From Coriobacteriia bacterium (GTDB lineage Bacteria > Actinomycetota > Coriobacteriia > Anaerosomatales > Anaerosomataceae), in NCBI GenBank assembly GCA_030652115.1, contig JAUSBK010000007.1, forward strand, positions 186,001 to 250,000: a stretch of 64,000 nucleotides of DNA, given 5' to 3'. The notes beneath the pieces are model-generated. The model ran no database searches and was not told the DNA's origin. It was given only the letters and a program-made list of their open reading frames with translations. Position numbers and translations under genes: made by a program. The first letter of the stretch is position 1. Every line of letters begins with the position of its first letter. Shown one piece after another: positions 7,068-16,279 of this stretch.

Positions 7068-8756
7068 ATGAACGTGCTTGGGATCAACTACTTCTACCAC
7101 GACTCTACGGCCTGCCTGGTGATAGACGGGCGCATTGCGGTCGCCATCGAAGAAGAGCGGCTCACCCGCGACAAGCACACGACCAAGTTTCCGCGAAAGG
7201 CGATCGCTCGCTGCCTGTCAGAGGCCGGACTCTCGCCGGCCGACATCGATGCGATCGCCGTCTCGATCAAGCCGTTCAAGGACTGGTCGGCCAAGGTCGC
7301 CTACGGACTCGCTCGTCCGCGCAGCCTGAAGCCCTTCGCGATGAACGAGGTCGCCGGCGGCGGGCTGAAGCAGTACCACCTGCGCAACTGGTATCGCGAG
7401 ACGTGGCCCGAAGGCGGCCCGCAGATCCATTACGTGCCGCATCACACCGCACACGCGGTCGGAACGTTCCTGGTCTCGCCGTACGAGTCCGCCGCCATTC
7501 TCAGTCTCGACGGAGCGGGCGAGTGGGCGACGTCGTTTCTTGGCGAGGGTACGGGGACGAGCGTGACGCGGCTGGCCGAGAGCTTCTTCCCGAACTCGAT
7601 GGGTGTCTTCTACGAGGCGCCGACCGAGTTCTGTGGCTTCAAGGCGAACTATGACGAGGGGAAGACGATGGGGCTTGCCCCGTTCGGCGACCCCGAGGTC
7701 TATCGCGAGGTCGTGGACCGGATGGTCACCGTCCGGTCTGACGGGACCATGCTCCTCGACACGTCCTACTTCGGCTTCCACGGCACCCCCCGGTGCGCGC
7801 CCAAGTTCACGGCCGCGTTCGGCAGCGGCAGGAACGGCGACGGGTTCGAGGCGAACCACCTGAACGTGGCAGCAGCATTCCAGGCGGTGCTCGAAGACAA
7901 GGCGCTGGAGCTGTGCGCGGTCCTGCGCGAGAAGACGCAGAGCCGCAACCTGATCATCGCCGGAGGCGTCGCGCTCAACAGCGTCATGAACGGCCGGATC
8001 GTGCGAGAGGCCGGATTCGACGACATCTACGTCATGCCTGCGGCCGGCGACAACGGGACCGCGATCGGCGCGGCGATGTACGTCTACAACGTTGTCCTCG
8101 GTCAGCCGAGGGTCTCCGTGCACGACGATCCGTACCTGGGCACATCGTATTCGGACGAGTACATCGACGGCGTGATCCGCGCCGCGAAGCTCGTCGCGGA
8201 GCGACACGACGACATCGCGTCGACCGTGGCACGCCTGCTGGCCGATGGCCGGATCGTGGGCTGGTTCCAGGGTCGGATGGAGATCGGTCCGAGGGCGCTC
8301 GGTAATCGGAGCATCCTGGCGAACCCGACGCTCCCCGGCATGAAGGACAAGGTGAATGCGGAGGTCAAGCACCGCGAGGCCTTTCGGCCGTTCGCCCCAT
8401 CCGTGCAGGTCGAGGCCACGGGCACGTACTTCGACGTGATCGGGGAGAGCCCATTCATGCTCAAGGTATGTCCGGTGCGACCCGAGATGTGCGACCGGCT
8501 GCCCGCCATCACGCACGTCGACGGTTCGGCGCGGCTGCACACCGTGAGCCGGGATACGAACCCCCTCTTCTATGACCTCATCGGGAAGTTCGGAGACCTG
8601 ACCGGCACGCCGGTCGTGCTCAACACGAGCTTCAATATCATGGGGGAGCCGATCGTCGAGTCACCCGAACAGGCGATGCGGTGCTTCTTCACAACCGGCA
8701 TCGACGCGCTGGCAATGGGGTCCTACCTGATCACAAAGGACTCCGGCGCTTCGTAG
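7068..8756 (+). CDS. Carbamoyltransferase, NodU/CmcH family
   Basis: The 562-residue product starts at ATG 7068, the first methionine of the conserved N-terminus MNVLGINYFYHDSTACLV. Features of the family are the N-terminal ASKHA-type fold with the HHTAHA motif near residue 125, SLDGAGEWATS, and NYDEGKTMGLAPFGD. A C-terminal YrdC-like part contains GRMEIGPRALGNRSILANP and FRPFAPSV. Known members transfer a carbamoyl group from carbamoyl phosphate to a hydroxyl of a sugar, antibiotic or nodulation factor. The acceptor here cannot be told. It is the first chromosomal gene beyond the att site and appears monocistronic. Confidence 0.9.
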   Translation: MNVLGINYFYHDSTACLVIDGRIAVAIEEERLTRDKHTTKFPRKAIARCLSEAGLSPADIDAIAVSIKPFKDWSAKVAYGLARPRSLKPFAMNEVAGGGLKQYHLRNWYRETWPEGGPQIHYVPHHTAHAVGTFLVSPYESAAILSLDGAGEWATSFLGEGTGTSVTRLAESFFPNSMGVFYEAPTEFCGFKANYDEGKTMGLAPFGDPEVYREVVDRMVTVRSDGTMLLDTSYFGFHGTPRCAPKFTAAFGSGRNGDGFEANHLNVAAAFQAVLEDKALELCAVLREKTQSRNLIIAGGVALNSVMNGRIVREAGFDDIYVMPAAGDNGTAIGAAMYVYNVVLGQPRVSVHDDPYLGTSYSDEYIDGVIRAAKLVAERHDDIASTVARLLADGRIVGWFQGRMEIGPRALGNRSILANPTLPGMKDKVNAEVKHREAFRPFAPSVQVEATGTYFDVIGESPFMLKVCPVRPEMCDRLPAITHVDGSARLHTVSRDTNPLFYDLIGKFGDLTGTPVVLNTSFNIMGEPIVESPEQAMRCFFTTGIDALAMGSYLITKDSGAS

Positions 8757-8887
8757 GGGCGGTTCGCCGCTTGCCCGCGCCGTGTGACCGAATCACCCCG
8801 CGACCTCCCATCGGAATGCGGTCACCCCCTGTCACTCGGCTGCCGATACCACCTGCGTAGGAGTGGAATCCGGACAGGAGATGCTGC

Positions 8888-9811
8888 ATGCGACGAACTA
8901 GCCTGATCTGGGCCCTGCTCACCGTGACGCTACTGATGGTGGCGGTCCCGTCTGCCTCGGCGGTCGCACTTGAGCCGGTCTACCGCTTCTACAACGTCAC
9001 CAACGGGACTCACTTCTTCACATGCTCGGCCGAGGAGCGCGACACGGTCATCGCGCGCTGGCCGAAGGTCTTCAACTACGAGGGCGTCGCCTATGGCGTC
9101 GACCCGGCGAGCGACACGGAGCAGCTCTACCGCTTCTACAACCGTGTGAGCGGAAGCCACTTCTACACGCCGAGCGCCGAAGAAGCCGATATGGTCGTTG
9201 CGACGTGGTCGGATAGGTTCAGCTACGAAGGCCGGGCGTACGGCGTGTCGCCGGCGGCCAGCCCCGACTCCGACCCGGTCTACCGCTTCTACAACCGGCG
9301 TACCGGGAGCCACTTCTACACGGCCTCGCCGGTCGAGCGCGACACGGTTGCTGCGCGCTGGGGGGCTATCTACCAGTACGATGGCGTCGCGTTTTACGTT
9401 GCTGACTCGGGTGCCGCGCCGAACCCCCTCGGCATGGTGTTCCCGGTCCTCGGGCCGAACAACTACACGAGCACGTTCGGCGCGCCGCGTTCGGGCGGCC
9501 GCACACATGAAGGCTGCGACATCATGGCGGCGGCGGGCACTCCGGTGATCGCAACGCTGCCGGGTACCGTGATCGCCCGCGAGAGTACGCTCGGCGGCCT
9601 TACGATCTGGCTTACCTCGGAAAGCGGCTGGAAGTTCTACTACGCCCACCTGAGCGGGTACGCCGTGACCGAAGGGCCGGTCGCTGCCGGGCAGGTGATC
9701 GGGTACGTCGGGAGCACGGGCAACGCGACTACGCCGCACCTGCATTTCGAGATCCATCCTGATGGTGGCGCCGCGGTCGACCCTTACCCGTACCTCATCC
9801 AGATGCAGTAA
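8888..9811 (+). CDS. Secreted M23 (LytM) metallopeptidase with three N-terminal repeats
   Basis: The 307-residue product starts at ATG 8888 (ACAGGAG upstream) and has a cleavable signal peptide (about 1-25, ending SASA). Three repeats of about 45 residues follow, each of the form YRFYN...GSHFYT.S..ERD.V...W...Y.YEGVAYGV (near 31-71, 79-118 and 125-165); these match the DUF5648 style of surface repeat. The C-terminus is an M23 domain with zinc ligands in HEGCD and HLHFE plus YYAH. It probably trims peptidoglycan peptides outside the membrane; the repeats may bind the wall or a glycan. Confidence 0.88.
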   Translation: MRRTSLIWALLTVTLLMVAVPSASAVALEPVYRFYNVTNGTHFFTCSAEERDTVIARWPKVFNYEGVAYGVDPASDTEQLYRFYNRVSGSHFYTPSAEEADMVVATWSDRFSYEGRAYGVSPAASPDSDPVYRFYNRRTGSHFYTASPVERDTVAARWGAIYQYDGVAFYVADSGAAPNPLGMVFPVLGPNNYTSTFGAPRSGGRTHEGCDIMAAAGTPVIATLPGTVIARESTLGGLTIWLTSESGWKFYYAHLSGYAVTEGPVAAGQVIGYVGSTGNATTPHLHFEIHPDGGAAVDPYPYLIQMQ

Positions 9812-9908
9812 CGCCCGCCTCATGGCGCGATGTGAAGCCAGGGCGCACGGAGCCTGAGCGTTCCCGTACAATCTCACACTAGGAACCGCGTGAGAGAGGG
9901 GAACGCCC

Positions 9909-10505
9909 GTGGAGCGTCGCAGGATCCTGGCCGCACTCGTCGTCGTGATCGTCGCGATGCTGCTCATGGGGTGCGCGCTCCTTGACGAGTTCGCCAGCGG
10001 TATCGCCAAGGAGGATCCCGAGTCTGCCGAGCCCGAAGCGTCCGCGCCAGCGGCCCCGGGGCAGCAGGGCGAGGATGCCGAGGCTGACATCGCGGGGCGG
10101 TGGGCGGGCTCGCTCACCTTCAGTGACTTCGAGATACTCGTGGGCGACGAGCAGACGGAACTGGCCTTTGCCAATGAGATCGCCGGGACGATGGACAAGC
10201 CCTACTCGATCATCATCGACATGCAGCCAGCGCAGGAAACCGCCACCATCAACTTCGACGGGTCACTCGTCATTCCCGGCGCGATGTCGCGCACCGGCGA
10301 CTCCGTGACGTTCGAGTTCCGTCAGGCCGGGACGGGTTCGCTCGAAGCCGGCGTCGCCACGCTGCCTGTCACATTCACGCTCACCGGGCAGATCGCTGAC
10401 GGCCCTGAGCCGACGATGAGCGGCGACGTCCGCTACGACGTCTCTACGATGGACGGTGCTCCCGGTTGGGTGCAGATGGGCACCTGGAGCCTCGAACGCT
10501 ACTAG
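9909..10505 (+). CDS. Putative lipoprotein
   Basis: The 198-residue product starts at GTG 9909 behind GAGAGGGGAAC. The N-terminus is a lipoprotein signal: basic residues, a hydrophobic stretch and the lipobox LLMGC with Cys near residue 21. An acidic, alanine/proline-rich linker follows. The rest is a beta-rich domain starting AGRWAGSLTF and ending GTWSLERY, a pattern seen in small lipocalin-like or chaperone-type lipoproteins. Function unknown. A possible -10 TACAAT lies about 40 bases upstream. Confidence 0.75.
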   Translation: MERRRILAALVVVIVAMLLMGCALLDEFASGIAKEDPESAEPEASAPAAPGQQGEDAEADIAGRWAGSLTFSDFEILVGDEQTELAFANEIAGTMDKPYSIIIDMQPAQETATINFDGSLVIPGAMSRTGDSVTFEFRQAGTGSLEAGVATLPVTFTLTGQIADGPEPTMSGDVRYDVSTMDGAPGWVQMGTWSLERY

Positions 10506-10578
10506 CGGGCGCCTCACGCGGCGGGCAGCGGCCCGCTCAGCGGTATACTCGTCGGACCGACCAGTCACGGGGGTGTGC

Positions 10579-11286
10579 GTGCTCCAGTTCGCCCACATAG
10601 CGCTCGGCACGGGCGGCGGCCTGACCTGCACCCGCTGCGCACCAACGCCAGACGCAGGGTACCTGCCCGCAGCCGAGGTCATCGCGCGCATCCAGGCGGT
10701 CGCCGACGGCTGGACCGATGGGCCGGGTCCCAACATCGTCCTCGGCGGACCGGAGCCTTTCGCACATCCGGAGCTCCCTGCGCTTGTCGCCGTGTGCGTC
10801 GAGGCCGGGGTCCAGCGAATCATGCTCGAGACCGACGGAGGCGCACTCTCCGTTCCTGCGAACGCCGGAGGCGTGATCCGAGCGGGCGTACGGCACCTGC
10901 GCGTGCGACTGCTCGATGCCGATGAGGTGCGCGGCGATGAGCTGAGCGGGCTTGCCGGCAGGACGCGCGACGCGCTTGCGGGCGTCGACACCTACCGCAC
11001 GGCGGCCGAGGAGGTCGGCGCTCGCGTGCTCGTGACCGCTCTCGTCCCGGTCTGCGAGCACAATCTCGAGTCGCTGCCCGCTACGGTGCTCGCGCTGGCG
11101 TCGCACGGGTTCGACGGACTGCGGCTCGTGCCGGGCGGCGAGCTGCCGGCCTCGGCCATCGCTGTCATCGCTGCGGCATGCGACACCGGCATGGTCAACC
11201 AATTGTGGGTGGAGGCCGACCCTGCGCTCCCGCTCCCGCCGACACACGCGCTCCATGCGGTGGCCGAGGCGGTGCGCCGTGGCTGA
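10579..11286 (+). CDS. Degenerate radical-SAM-like protein, partner of the next gene
   Basis: I start this at GTG 10579 behind GGGGG, giving 235 residues. The N-terminus (LGTGGGLTCTRC) and the later GGPEPFAHPELPALVAVC and DGLRLVPGGELP resemble the barrel of radical-SAM proteins (compare the usual GGEPLL). Only a CxxC remains where CxxxCxxC would bind the 4Fe-4S cluster. It overlaps the next gene, a complete B12-binding radical-SAM protein, by eight bases. I infer a non-catalytic or altered partner subunit; the family assignment is tentative. Confidence 0.55.
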   Translation: MLQFAHIALGTGGGLTCTRCAPTPDAGYLPAAEVIARIQAVADGWTDGPGPNIVLGGPEPFAHPELPALVAVCVEAGVQRIMLETDGGALSVPANAGGVIRAGVRHLRVRLLDADEVRGDELSGLAGRTRDALAGVDTYRTAAEEVGARVLVTALVPVCEHNLESLPATVLALASHGFDGLRLVPGGELPASAIAVIAAACDTGMVNQLWVEADPALPLPPTHALHAVAEAVRRG

Positions 11287-12565
11287 GCCGCTCAAGGTCG
11301 CTCTCCTCGCCATGAACGCACCGGGCTACCAGTCGCTTGCGATCGCGTACCTCCGCGCGTTTGCCGAGGCCGACCCGCGTCTGACTGGGCGCGTCGCGTT
11401 TCAATCGCTCGATCTCTCCTCGGCCGACGATCCATGGTGGGTGGCGTACCGCATCATCGCAATGGAACCCGACGTGCTGGGCGCCTCGGTTCTCTGCTGG
11501 AACGCGCGGGCGGTCTACGACGTGTGTCGCATCGTGCGGGAGGCGCTGCCCGGCATCACGATCGTCCTCGGCGGGCCCGAGGTGGGACCGATCGCAGGCG
11601 ACGTGCTCCGCGAGCACGGGTCCGTGGACGCGGTCGTGCGCGGGGAGGGGGAGGCTGCGTTCGCCGACGTCCTTGACCTCCTGCGGCGCGACAAGCCGCT
11701 CACACGTGCCGACGGCGTCACTGCGCGCGATGGGGCAGGGGAGCCACAGGATGCGCCGGATCGGCCTTTGATCGCGGACCTGGACTCGATCCCCTCGCCA
11801 TACCTGAGCGGCGTGCTGCAGCCGAGGGAGGGCACGGCCTACATCGAGGGCTACCGCGGTTGTCCGCATCGCTGCGGCTACTGTTTCGAGGGCAAGGGTT
11901 ATGGGCGCATACGATCGTTCAGTCAGTCGCGCGTTGAGGCCGAGATCGCGTACCTTGCAAGCGAGCGCGACGTGCCCGCCTTCTCGTTCATCGACCCCGT
12001 CTTCAACCTCACGACCGAGCGCCTTCAGTGGTTGAGCGACGCGCTCGCTCCACACACCGCCCGGGGTCTCATCCTGCATACCGTTGAGGTGGACATCGAG
12101 CGCATCGATGACGCCGGCGCAGCGCTTCTCGCGCGCGCGGGCGTAGTCTCGGTGGAGACCGGCCCGCAGAGCGTCGGCGCAGCAGCCCTTGCCGAGTGCC
12201 ATCGCGGCTTCGACCGCGAGCGCTTCGTCGCGGGCGTGGAGGCGCTCAAGCGTCATGGCATCAGTGTCGAGTGCGACCTGATCGTGGGGCTTCCCGGCGA
12301 CACGGTGGGCGACTTCCTCGAGGGCCTCGCGTTCTGCATCTCGCTCGATCCGGGCAAGGTCCAGACCTCCACGTTGCACGTCTTGCCGGGCACGGACCTC
12401 TATCAGCGTGCCGACGACCTCGGTCTCAGGTTCGATCCGGCCCCGCCGCACGAGATCGTCTCGACCGCCAGCATCGGCTTCACGGACCTCCGTCGCGCCG
12501 AGGCGCGCTCGATCTACCTGACCAGGCAGTACGCAGCACGTCTCGAAGGAGCTTCACGTGTCTGA
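11279..12565 (+). CDS. B12-binding-domain radical SAM protein
   Basis: The 428-residue product starts at GTG 11279 inside the end of the previous gene. Residues about 1-140 form a cobalamin-binding-type Rossmann domain (TIVLGGPEVG, VDAVVRGEGEAAF). The radical-SAM core follows with the cluster motif C-x3-C-x2-C in GCPHRCGYCFEGKG and a later SVETGPQS and DLIVGLPGDT. Such proteins use S-adenosylmethionine and a 4Fe-4S cluster, often for methyl transfer or ring rearrangement. Coupling to a degenerate partner and an aminotransferase suggests a small biosynthetic or modification pathway of unknown product. Confidence 0.85.
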   Translation: MAEPLKVALLAMNAPGYQSLAIAYLRAFAEADPRLTGRVAFQSLDLSSADDPWWVAYRIIAMEPDVLGASVLCWNARAVYDVCRIVREALPGITIVLGGPEVGPIAGDVLREHGSVDAVVRGEGEAAFADVLDLLRRDKPLTRADGVTARDGAGEPQDAPDRPLIADLDSIPSPYLSGVLQPREGTAYIEGYRGCPHRCGYCFEGKGYGRIRSFSQSRVEAEIAYLASERDVPAFSFIDPVFNLTTERLQWLSDALAPHTARGLILHTVEVDIERIDDAGAALLARAGVVSVETGPQSVGAAALAECHRGFDRERFVAGVEALKRHGISVECDLIVGLPGDTVGDFLEGLAFCISLDPGKVQTSTLHVLPGTDLYQRADDLGLRFDPAPPHEIVSTASIGFTDLRRAEARSIYLTRQYAARLEGASRV

Positions 12566-13727
12566 ACCCTCCGAAGTGTCCAGGCGCGCCGGGCTGATCA
12601 GGCCGTTCATCGTCATGGACGTGGTCGCGCGTGCGCAGGAGCTCGAAGCGCAGGGACGCGACATCGTGCACATGGAGATCGGCGACCCCGACTTCCCGAC
12701 GCCGCCGGTGATCGTGCGGGCAGCCGAGGCCGCGATGGACGCGGGAGACACCGGCTACACGCAGTCCCTCGGCCTGCCGGACCTGCGCGAGGCCATCACG
12801 GCGCACATGCAGTCCTCCTATGGCGTCGCGGTGGACGCCGAGGACATCGTGGTCACGCAGGGCACGTCGCCGGCGATGCTGTTGCTGTTCGGCTCCGTGC
12901 TCGACCCGGGTGACGAGGTCGTGCTCGCCGACCCCTGCTATCCCGCCTATCCCAACTACGTCTCGTTCCTCGGCGGCGTTCCGGTGTCCGTGCCCGTACG
13001 GGCCGAGGATGGGTTCCGCTTCCGGATCGACGAGGTCGAGCGGGCGATCACGTCCCGCACGCGCGTGATCATGGTGAACTCGCCGTCGAATCCGACGGGC
13101 GGCGTGCTCGGCCCACAGGACCTCGAGGCACTCGCCACACTCGCCGACAGGCATGGGCTCTGGCTCGCGAGCGATGAGATCTACCACGGCCTGCAATTCG
13201 AGGGGCGTGAACACACCGTTCTCGAGTACACGGACCGTGCGTTTGTGCTGAACGGCTTCTCGAAGGCGTACGCGATGACCGGGTGGCGGCTCGGCTACCT
13301 CATCGCGCCGAAGCAGTTCGTGCGGAGCGCCGAGAAGATCCAGCAGAACTTCTTCCTGTGCGCCAACCACTTCGTGCAGGTTGCGGGCACCGCAGCGCTT
13401 CTGCACGCGCAGGACGACGTTGCGCGCATGCGTGCGGTCTATGACGAGCGGCGCCGCTATCTCGTGCCGGCACTGCGCGAGATCGGCCTCGGGGTAGCCA
13501 CCGAGCCGCTCGGCGCCTTCTACGTGTTCGCCGACGCTCGCGCGTGGGGTGCCGACTCGGTCGCCCTTGCCGGACGCCTCCTCGAGGAAGCCGGCGTGGC
13601 CGTAGCCCCGGGCATCGATTTTGGCCCGGGAGGCGAGGGCTTCTTGCGCATGAGCTATGCTACATCGATCGAGCGTCTCCGAGAGGGTGTCTCGAGACTC
13701 GCCGCTTGGGCCTCATCACGACCGTAG
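12558..13727 (+). CDS. Class I/II pyridoxal-phosphate aminotransferase
   Basis: The 389-residue product starts at GTG 12558, with GAAGGAG upstream, again overlapping the previous stop by eight bases. Fold-type I features are clear: GDPDFPTPP near the start, NSPSNPTGGV, DEIYHGLQF, and the PLP lysine in NGFSKAYAMTGWRLGY. This is the aspartate/aromatic aminotransferase group; the substrate cannot be read from the sequence. It is the third gene of a tightly coupled trio with the two radical-SAM-type genes. Confidence 0.9.
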   Translation: MSEPSEVSRRAGLIRPFIVMDVVARAQELEAQGRDIVHMEIGDPDFPTPPVIVRAAEAAMDAGDTGYTQSLGLPDLREAITAHMQSSYGVAVDAEDIVVTQGTSPAMLLLFGSVLDPGDEVVLADPCYPAYPNYVSFLGGVPVSVPVRAEDGFRFRIDEVERAITSRTRVIMVNSPSNPTGGVLGPQDLEALATLADRHGLWLASDEIYHGLQFEGREHTVLEYTDRAFVLNGFSKAYAMTGWRLGYLIAPKQFVRSAEKIQQNFFLCANHFVQVAGTAALLHAQDDVARMRAVYDERRRYLVPALREIGLGVATEPLGAFYVFADARAWGADSVALAGRLLEEAGVAVAPGIDFGPGGEGFLRMSYATSIERLREGVSRLAAWASSRP

Positions 13728-13857
13728 AGGAAGGATATTCTGCCGCTGGGCGGTCTGCCGCTTGAGCGGGAGAGTGTGCCTGCCGACACATATCAGTAGA
13801 ACCGGTATGCTTATTGCTTGTTTGGCGCGGCATGTCTTCGAATGAGGTGGGGTGCAC

Positions 13858-14580
13858 GTGAGCACAGAGGTCTGGAGCAAAGCCGACCTGCACATCCATT
13901 CCAACCACAGCGACGGAACCGGCAGCATCCCGCAGATCATGGAGTACGTGGCGACCAAGACCGACCTCAAGGTCATCGCCATCACCGATCACAACACCAT
14001 GGAAGGCGCCTTGTTCGCCAAGGCACTCGAGGACGTGTACGGCATCGAGGTCGTCGTCGGCGAAGAGATATCTTCCAGGGAGGGTCACGTTCTTGGCCTG
14101 TTCCTCACCGAGGAGATCGAGCCAGGTCTCTCGGCGCTCGATACCATCGGTCGGATCACCGACCAGGGTGGCGTGGCGGTCATCCCGCATCCCTTCAGCG
14201 CCCAGGGTGTATTCGGTCCCTTTGGCCGCACCGCCTTCGTGCAGACGCTGAGCGATTTGGCCTTCCACGCGCTTGAGGTCTACAACTCCGTGCCGTATCT
14301 CGGCTGGGCGAACCGCGTGGCGGCCAAGATGTTCAGCGGCGGCCAGGGCATCGCCGCCGTGGGCGGGAGCGACGCGCACATGGTGCACAGCGTCGGTCGC
14401 GGTTACACGGTGTTTCGCGGCACGACTGCCGCAGATCTCCGCACGAGCATCGATGAACTCGAGACGCATGCCGAGGCGGACCGCGGCGGTCTTGCGCTCG
14501 CGCTTCGCTACGTGCGTGCAGTCCCGCAGATCAGGCGTCTGCGCGCCGCGAACTGGGAGCGCTGCCGGGTCAGGGCGTGA
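13858..14580 (+). CDS. PHP-domain metal-dependent phosphoesterase
   Basis: The 240-residue product starts at GTG 13858, seven bases after GAGGTGG. It has the PHP metal motifs: DLHIHSNHSDG near the N-terminus, ITDHN, the acid in GEEIS, IPHPF and GSDAH. Family members are phosphoesterases or polymerase-associated hydrolases; this short stand-alone form resembles YciV/TrpH-type enzymes acting on small phosphates. It runs convergently into the next gene with an 11-base overlap of the coding ends. Confidence 0.85.
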   Translation: MSTEVWSKADLHIHSNHSDGTGSIPQIMEYVATKTDLKVIAITDHNTMEGALFAKALEDVYGIEVVVGEEISSREGHVLGLFLTEEIEPGLSALDTIGRITDQGGVAVIPHPFSAQGVFGPFGRTAFVQTLSDLAFHALEVYNSVPYLGWANRVAAKMFSGGQGIAAVGGSDAHMVHSVGRGYTVFRGTTAADLRTSIDELETHAEADRGGLALALRYVRAVPQIRRLRAANWERCRVRA

Positions 14581-15817
14581 CGGGCGCCCCTGGACCGTCT
14601 GATCCGAGTGATTCCTGCACGGTGCGGCAGATCGCGTCCACGAACCCCTTGTCGTCACCCCACGGGGTGACCGTGACCACCTGCACGCCCTGAGGCACCC
14701 GGGCGAGCGTGATGGCATGGCCCAGGTCGAGCGTCGTCTCGAGGGTGGGGAGCGCGATCGTCGACGCAGCCACCACGATCCGCCTGCAGCCGAGTGCGGC
14801 CAGGTGGCGGACCGCTTCGGTGACATCCGGCGTCTGCCACTCAAGCCACGCCACGCGCACGTGTTGGTCCGCTATGCCGGCCTCGCCGAGAAGCATACGT
14901 ACGCGCTGGTCGAAGTAGTTCTCGACGCGCTGCGCCGCCGAGTAGCGATGCTCCCAGACCGGCGGCAGCCCCGAGTCCATCAGGACGACTCCGATGTCCG
15001 AGGGGTCGATGGCCGTTGTGGCGGCGAGGATGCGTTCGGCCAGCCGCTCGGGTAGTCGGCGGTCCTCCCACACGCACGGGGCGAAGGCCACCTCCAGCCC
15101 TTCGTTCTCGCGAAGCGCGCGGTCGAGCACTGCGCACGCTGCATCGAGCGGACCGGATTCGGAAGGGCCGAGGACCACGATCGTCGCGCGGGTCACGCCG
15201 GCTGCCGCGAGCGTGAAGACCGAGGACGTAATCGAGGCCGGGTCGTGACACCAGGCGAGCACGACGTCCGAGACATCCGGCTCGAGGCATTCGGCCACCG
15301 CGACTGCGAGCTGTCGTGCGACCGAGGAGGCGGGCGACCGGCCGCCGACCGCACGGTACCGCGCCTTGTCAGCGAAGAAGACGAAGGGGAGCGCGGTAGA
15401 CGGGACCTCGATCTCGGCGCTCTCGGCGAGCAGGTTCTGCCGCGTCGCCACCGCCCGGGGGCTGTAGCGGTCCGGCTCCGCGCAGCTGACCAGGACGATG
15501 CCATGTCCGTCGGCGCTCGCATGCGGGGCCTGCGGGAGTGACGGTGGTACGGCCGAGCGCGCGAGGTGGGGCAGGGATGTCGCGGCGACAGCGAAGCCCG
15601 CACCGATGCCCGCGAGGAGGACGGCGAGCGCCGAGATGATCGCCTCAGGGCTCGCGTAGCGCTGCGTGATGGTGCCGAACGCCGAAACCGAGGTGACGAG
15701 CGCCGCGAGGGCGCCGAGAATCGCGAGCGGGGCAGCGGCGCGGGGCAGAACCAGGGCCCCGACGAGCAAGGACCCGAAAAGCACACAGCCGGCCAGAAGC
15801 ACGAGCCAGATCGTCAC
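14570..15817 (-). CDS. Membrane-anchored chelatase-like protein
   Basis: The 415-residue product starts at GTG 15817 behind GAGAGGAGC. It opens with three hydrophobic helices (about 3-25, 30-50 and 60-85), then a soluble domain. The C-terminal half is ferrochelatase-like: LMDSGLPPVWEHRYSAAQRVENYF, a strand-turn IVVAASTIALP, and ETTLDLGHAI, which resembles the DHMETLWDLDI of the HemH at 50126 in this window. The usual catalytic TAHS is not obvious; AWCHDP may stand in its place. It could be a membrane-tethered metal chelatase or a metal-binding relative. The assignment is by eye. Confidence 0.5.
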   Translation of the reverse strand: MTIWLVLLAGCVLFGSLLVGALVLPRAAAPLAILGALAALVTSVSAFGTITQRYASPEAIISALAVLLAGIGAGFAVAATSLPHLARSAVPPSLPQAPHASADGHGIVLVSCAEPDRYSPRAVATRQNLLAESAEIEVPSTALPFVFFADKARYRAVGGRSPASSVARQLAVAVAECLEPDVSDVVLAWCHDPASITSSVFTLAAAGVTRATIVVLGPSESGPLDAACAVLDRALRENEGLEVAFAPCVWEDRRLPERLAERILAATTAIDPSDIGVVLMDSGLPPVWEHRYSAAQRVENYFDQRVRMLLGEAGIADQHVRVAWLEWQTPDVTEAVRHLAALGCRRIVVAASTIALPTLETTLDLGHAITLARVPQGVQVVTVTPWGDDKGFVDAICRTVQESLGSDGPGAPVTP

Positions 15818-15880
15818 GTTCGGCGCTCCTCTCGGGCATGACGATAGAGGAACTCGGGCGCGCGTGCCACCGGCGTACAG

Positions 15881-15908
15881 TTGACACTGATACCCCATGG
15901 GGTATACT
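15881..15908 (+). promoter_or_regulatory. Thioredoxin promoter with CsoR/CstR-type operator
   Basis: TTGACA at 15881-15886 and TATACT at 15903-15908 are 16 bases apart. The spacer and part of the -10 are a perfect 16-base palindrome, ATACCCCATGGGGTAT (15890-15905). The same type of site lies at 17241-17257 beside the repressor gene. G/C-tract palindromes flanked by ATA/TAT are the known operator form for the CsoR/CstR family, and this position would block RNA polymerase. Confidence 0.8.
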
Positions 15909-15949
15909 TACACGCATGAGATGTAATCCCCGTCGAGGAGGAGATCCCC

Positions 15950-16270
15950 TTGAGCGACACAGTACGCGAGATAACTGAAGCCCAGTTCCAGATCGAGGTC
16001 CTGGACTCGGCCACCCCGGTCATCGTCGACTTCTGGGCACCGTGGTGCGGCCCATGTCGCATGGTGGGGCCCGAGCTGGAGAAGCTTGCCGGCAAGGTCA
16101 ACGGCGTCTCGTTCGTGAAGGTGAACGTGGACGAGGCACGCGACGTGGCCATGAAGTACGGCATCATGAGCATCCCCACCATCGCCAAGTTCGAAGGTGG
16201 TAATCTGGTTACTCAGGTGGTGGGTGCTCGTGGCGCGGACGCTCTTGGCCGCGAGTTCGGTCTGGTGTGA
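15950..16270 (+). CDS. trxA: Thioredoxin
   Basis: The 106-residue product starts at TTG 15950 behind GAGGAGGAG. It is a classical thioredoxin: VIVDFWAPWCGPCRMVGPELEKLA with redox cysteines C33 and C36, the cis-proline in MSIPTIAKFEGG, and normal length. It reduces protein disulfides in the cytoplasm and, as is known for thioredoxins, persulfides too. Its promoter carries the CsoR/CstR-type palindrome, so it probably responds to the same signal as the efflux gene at 17276. A zinc-ribbon gene follows after nine bases. Confidence 0.93.
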   Translation: MSDTVREITEAQFQIEVLDSATPVIVDFWAPWCGPCRMVGPELEKLAGKVNGVSFVKVNVDEARDVAMKYGIMSIPTIAKFEGGNLVTQVVGARGADALGREFGLV

Positions 16271-16279
16271 TCCAGCGCC

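Noticed and set aside
13804-13817. A third sigma-54 promoter (CGGTAT-N5-TTGCT) before the PHP gene.
   Set aside because: The -24 half is poor. Similar CGGTATNNT strings occur before 10579, 29280 and 30636, so this is more likely an ordinary -10-type element.
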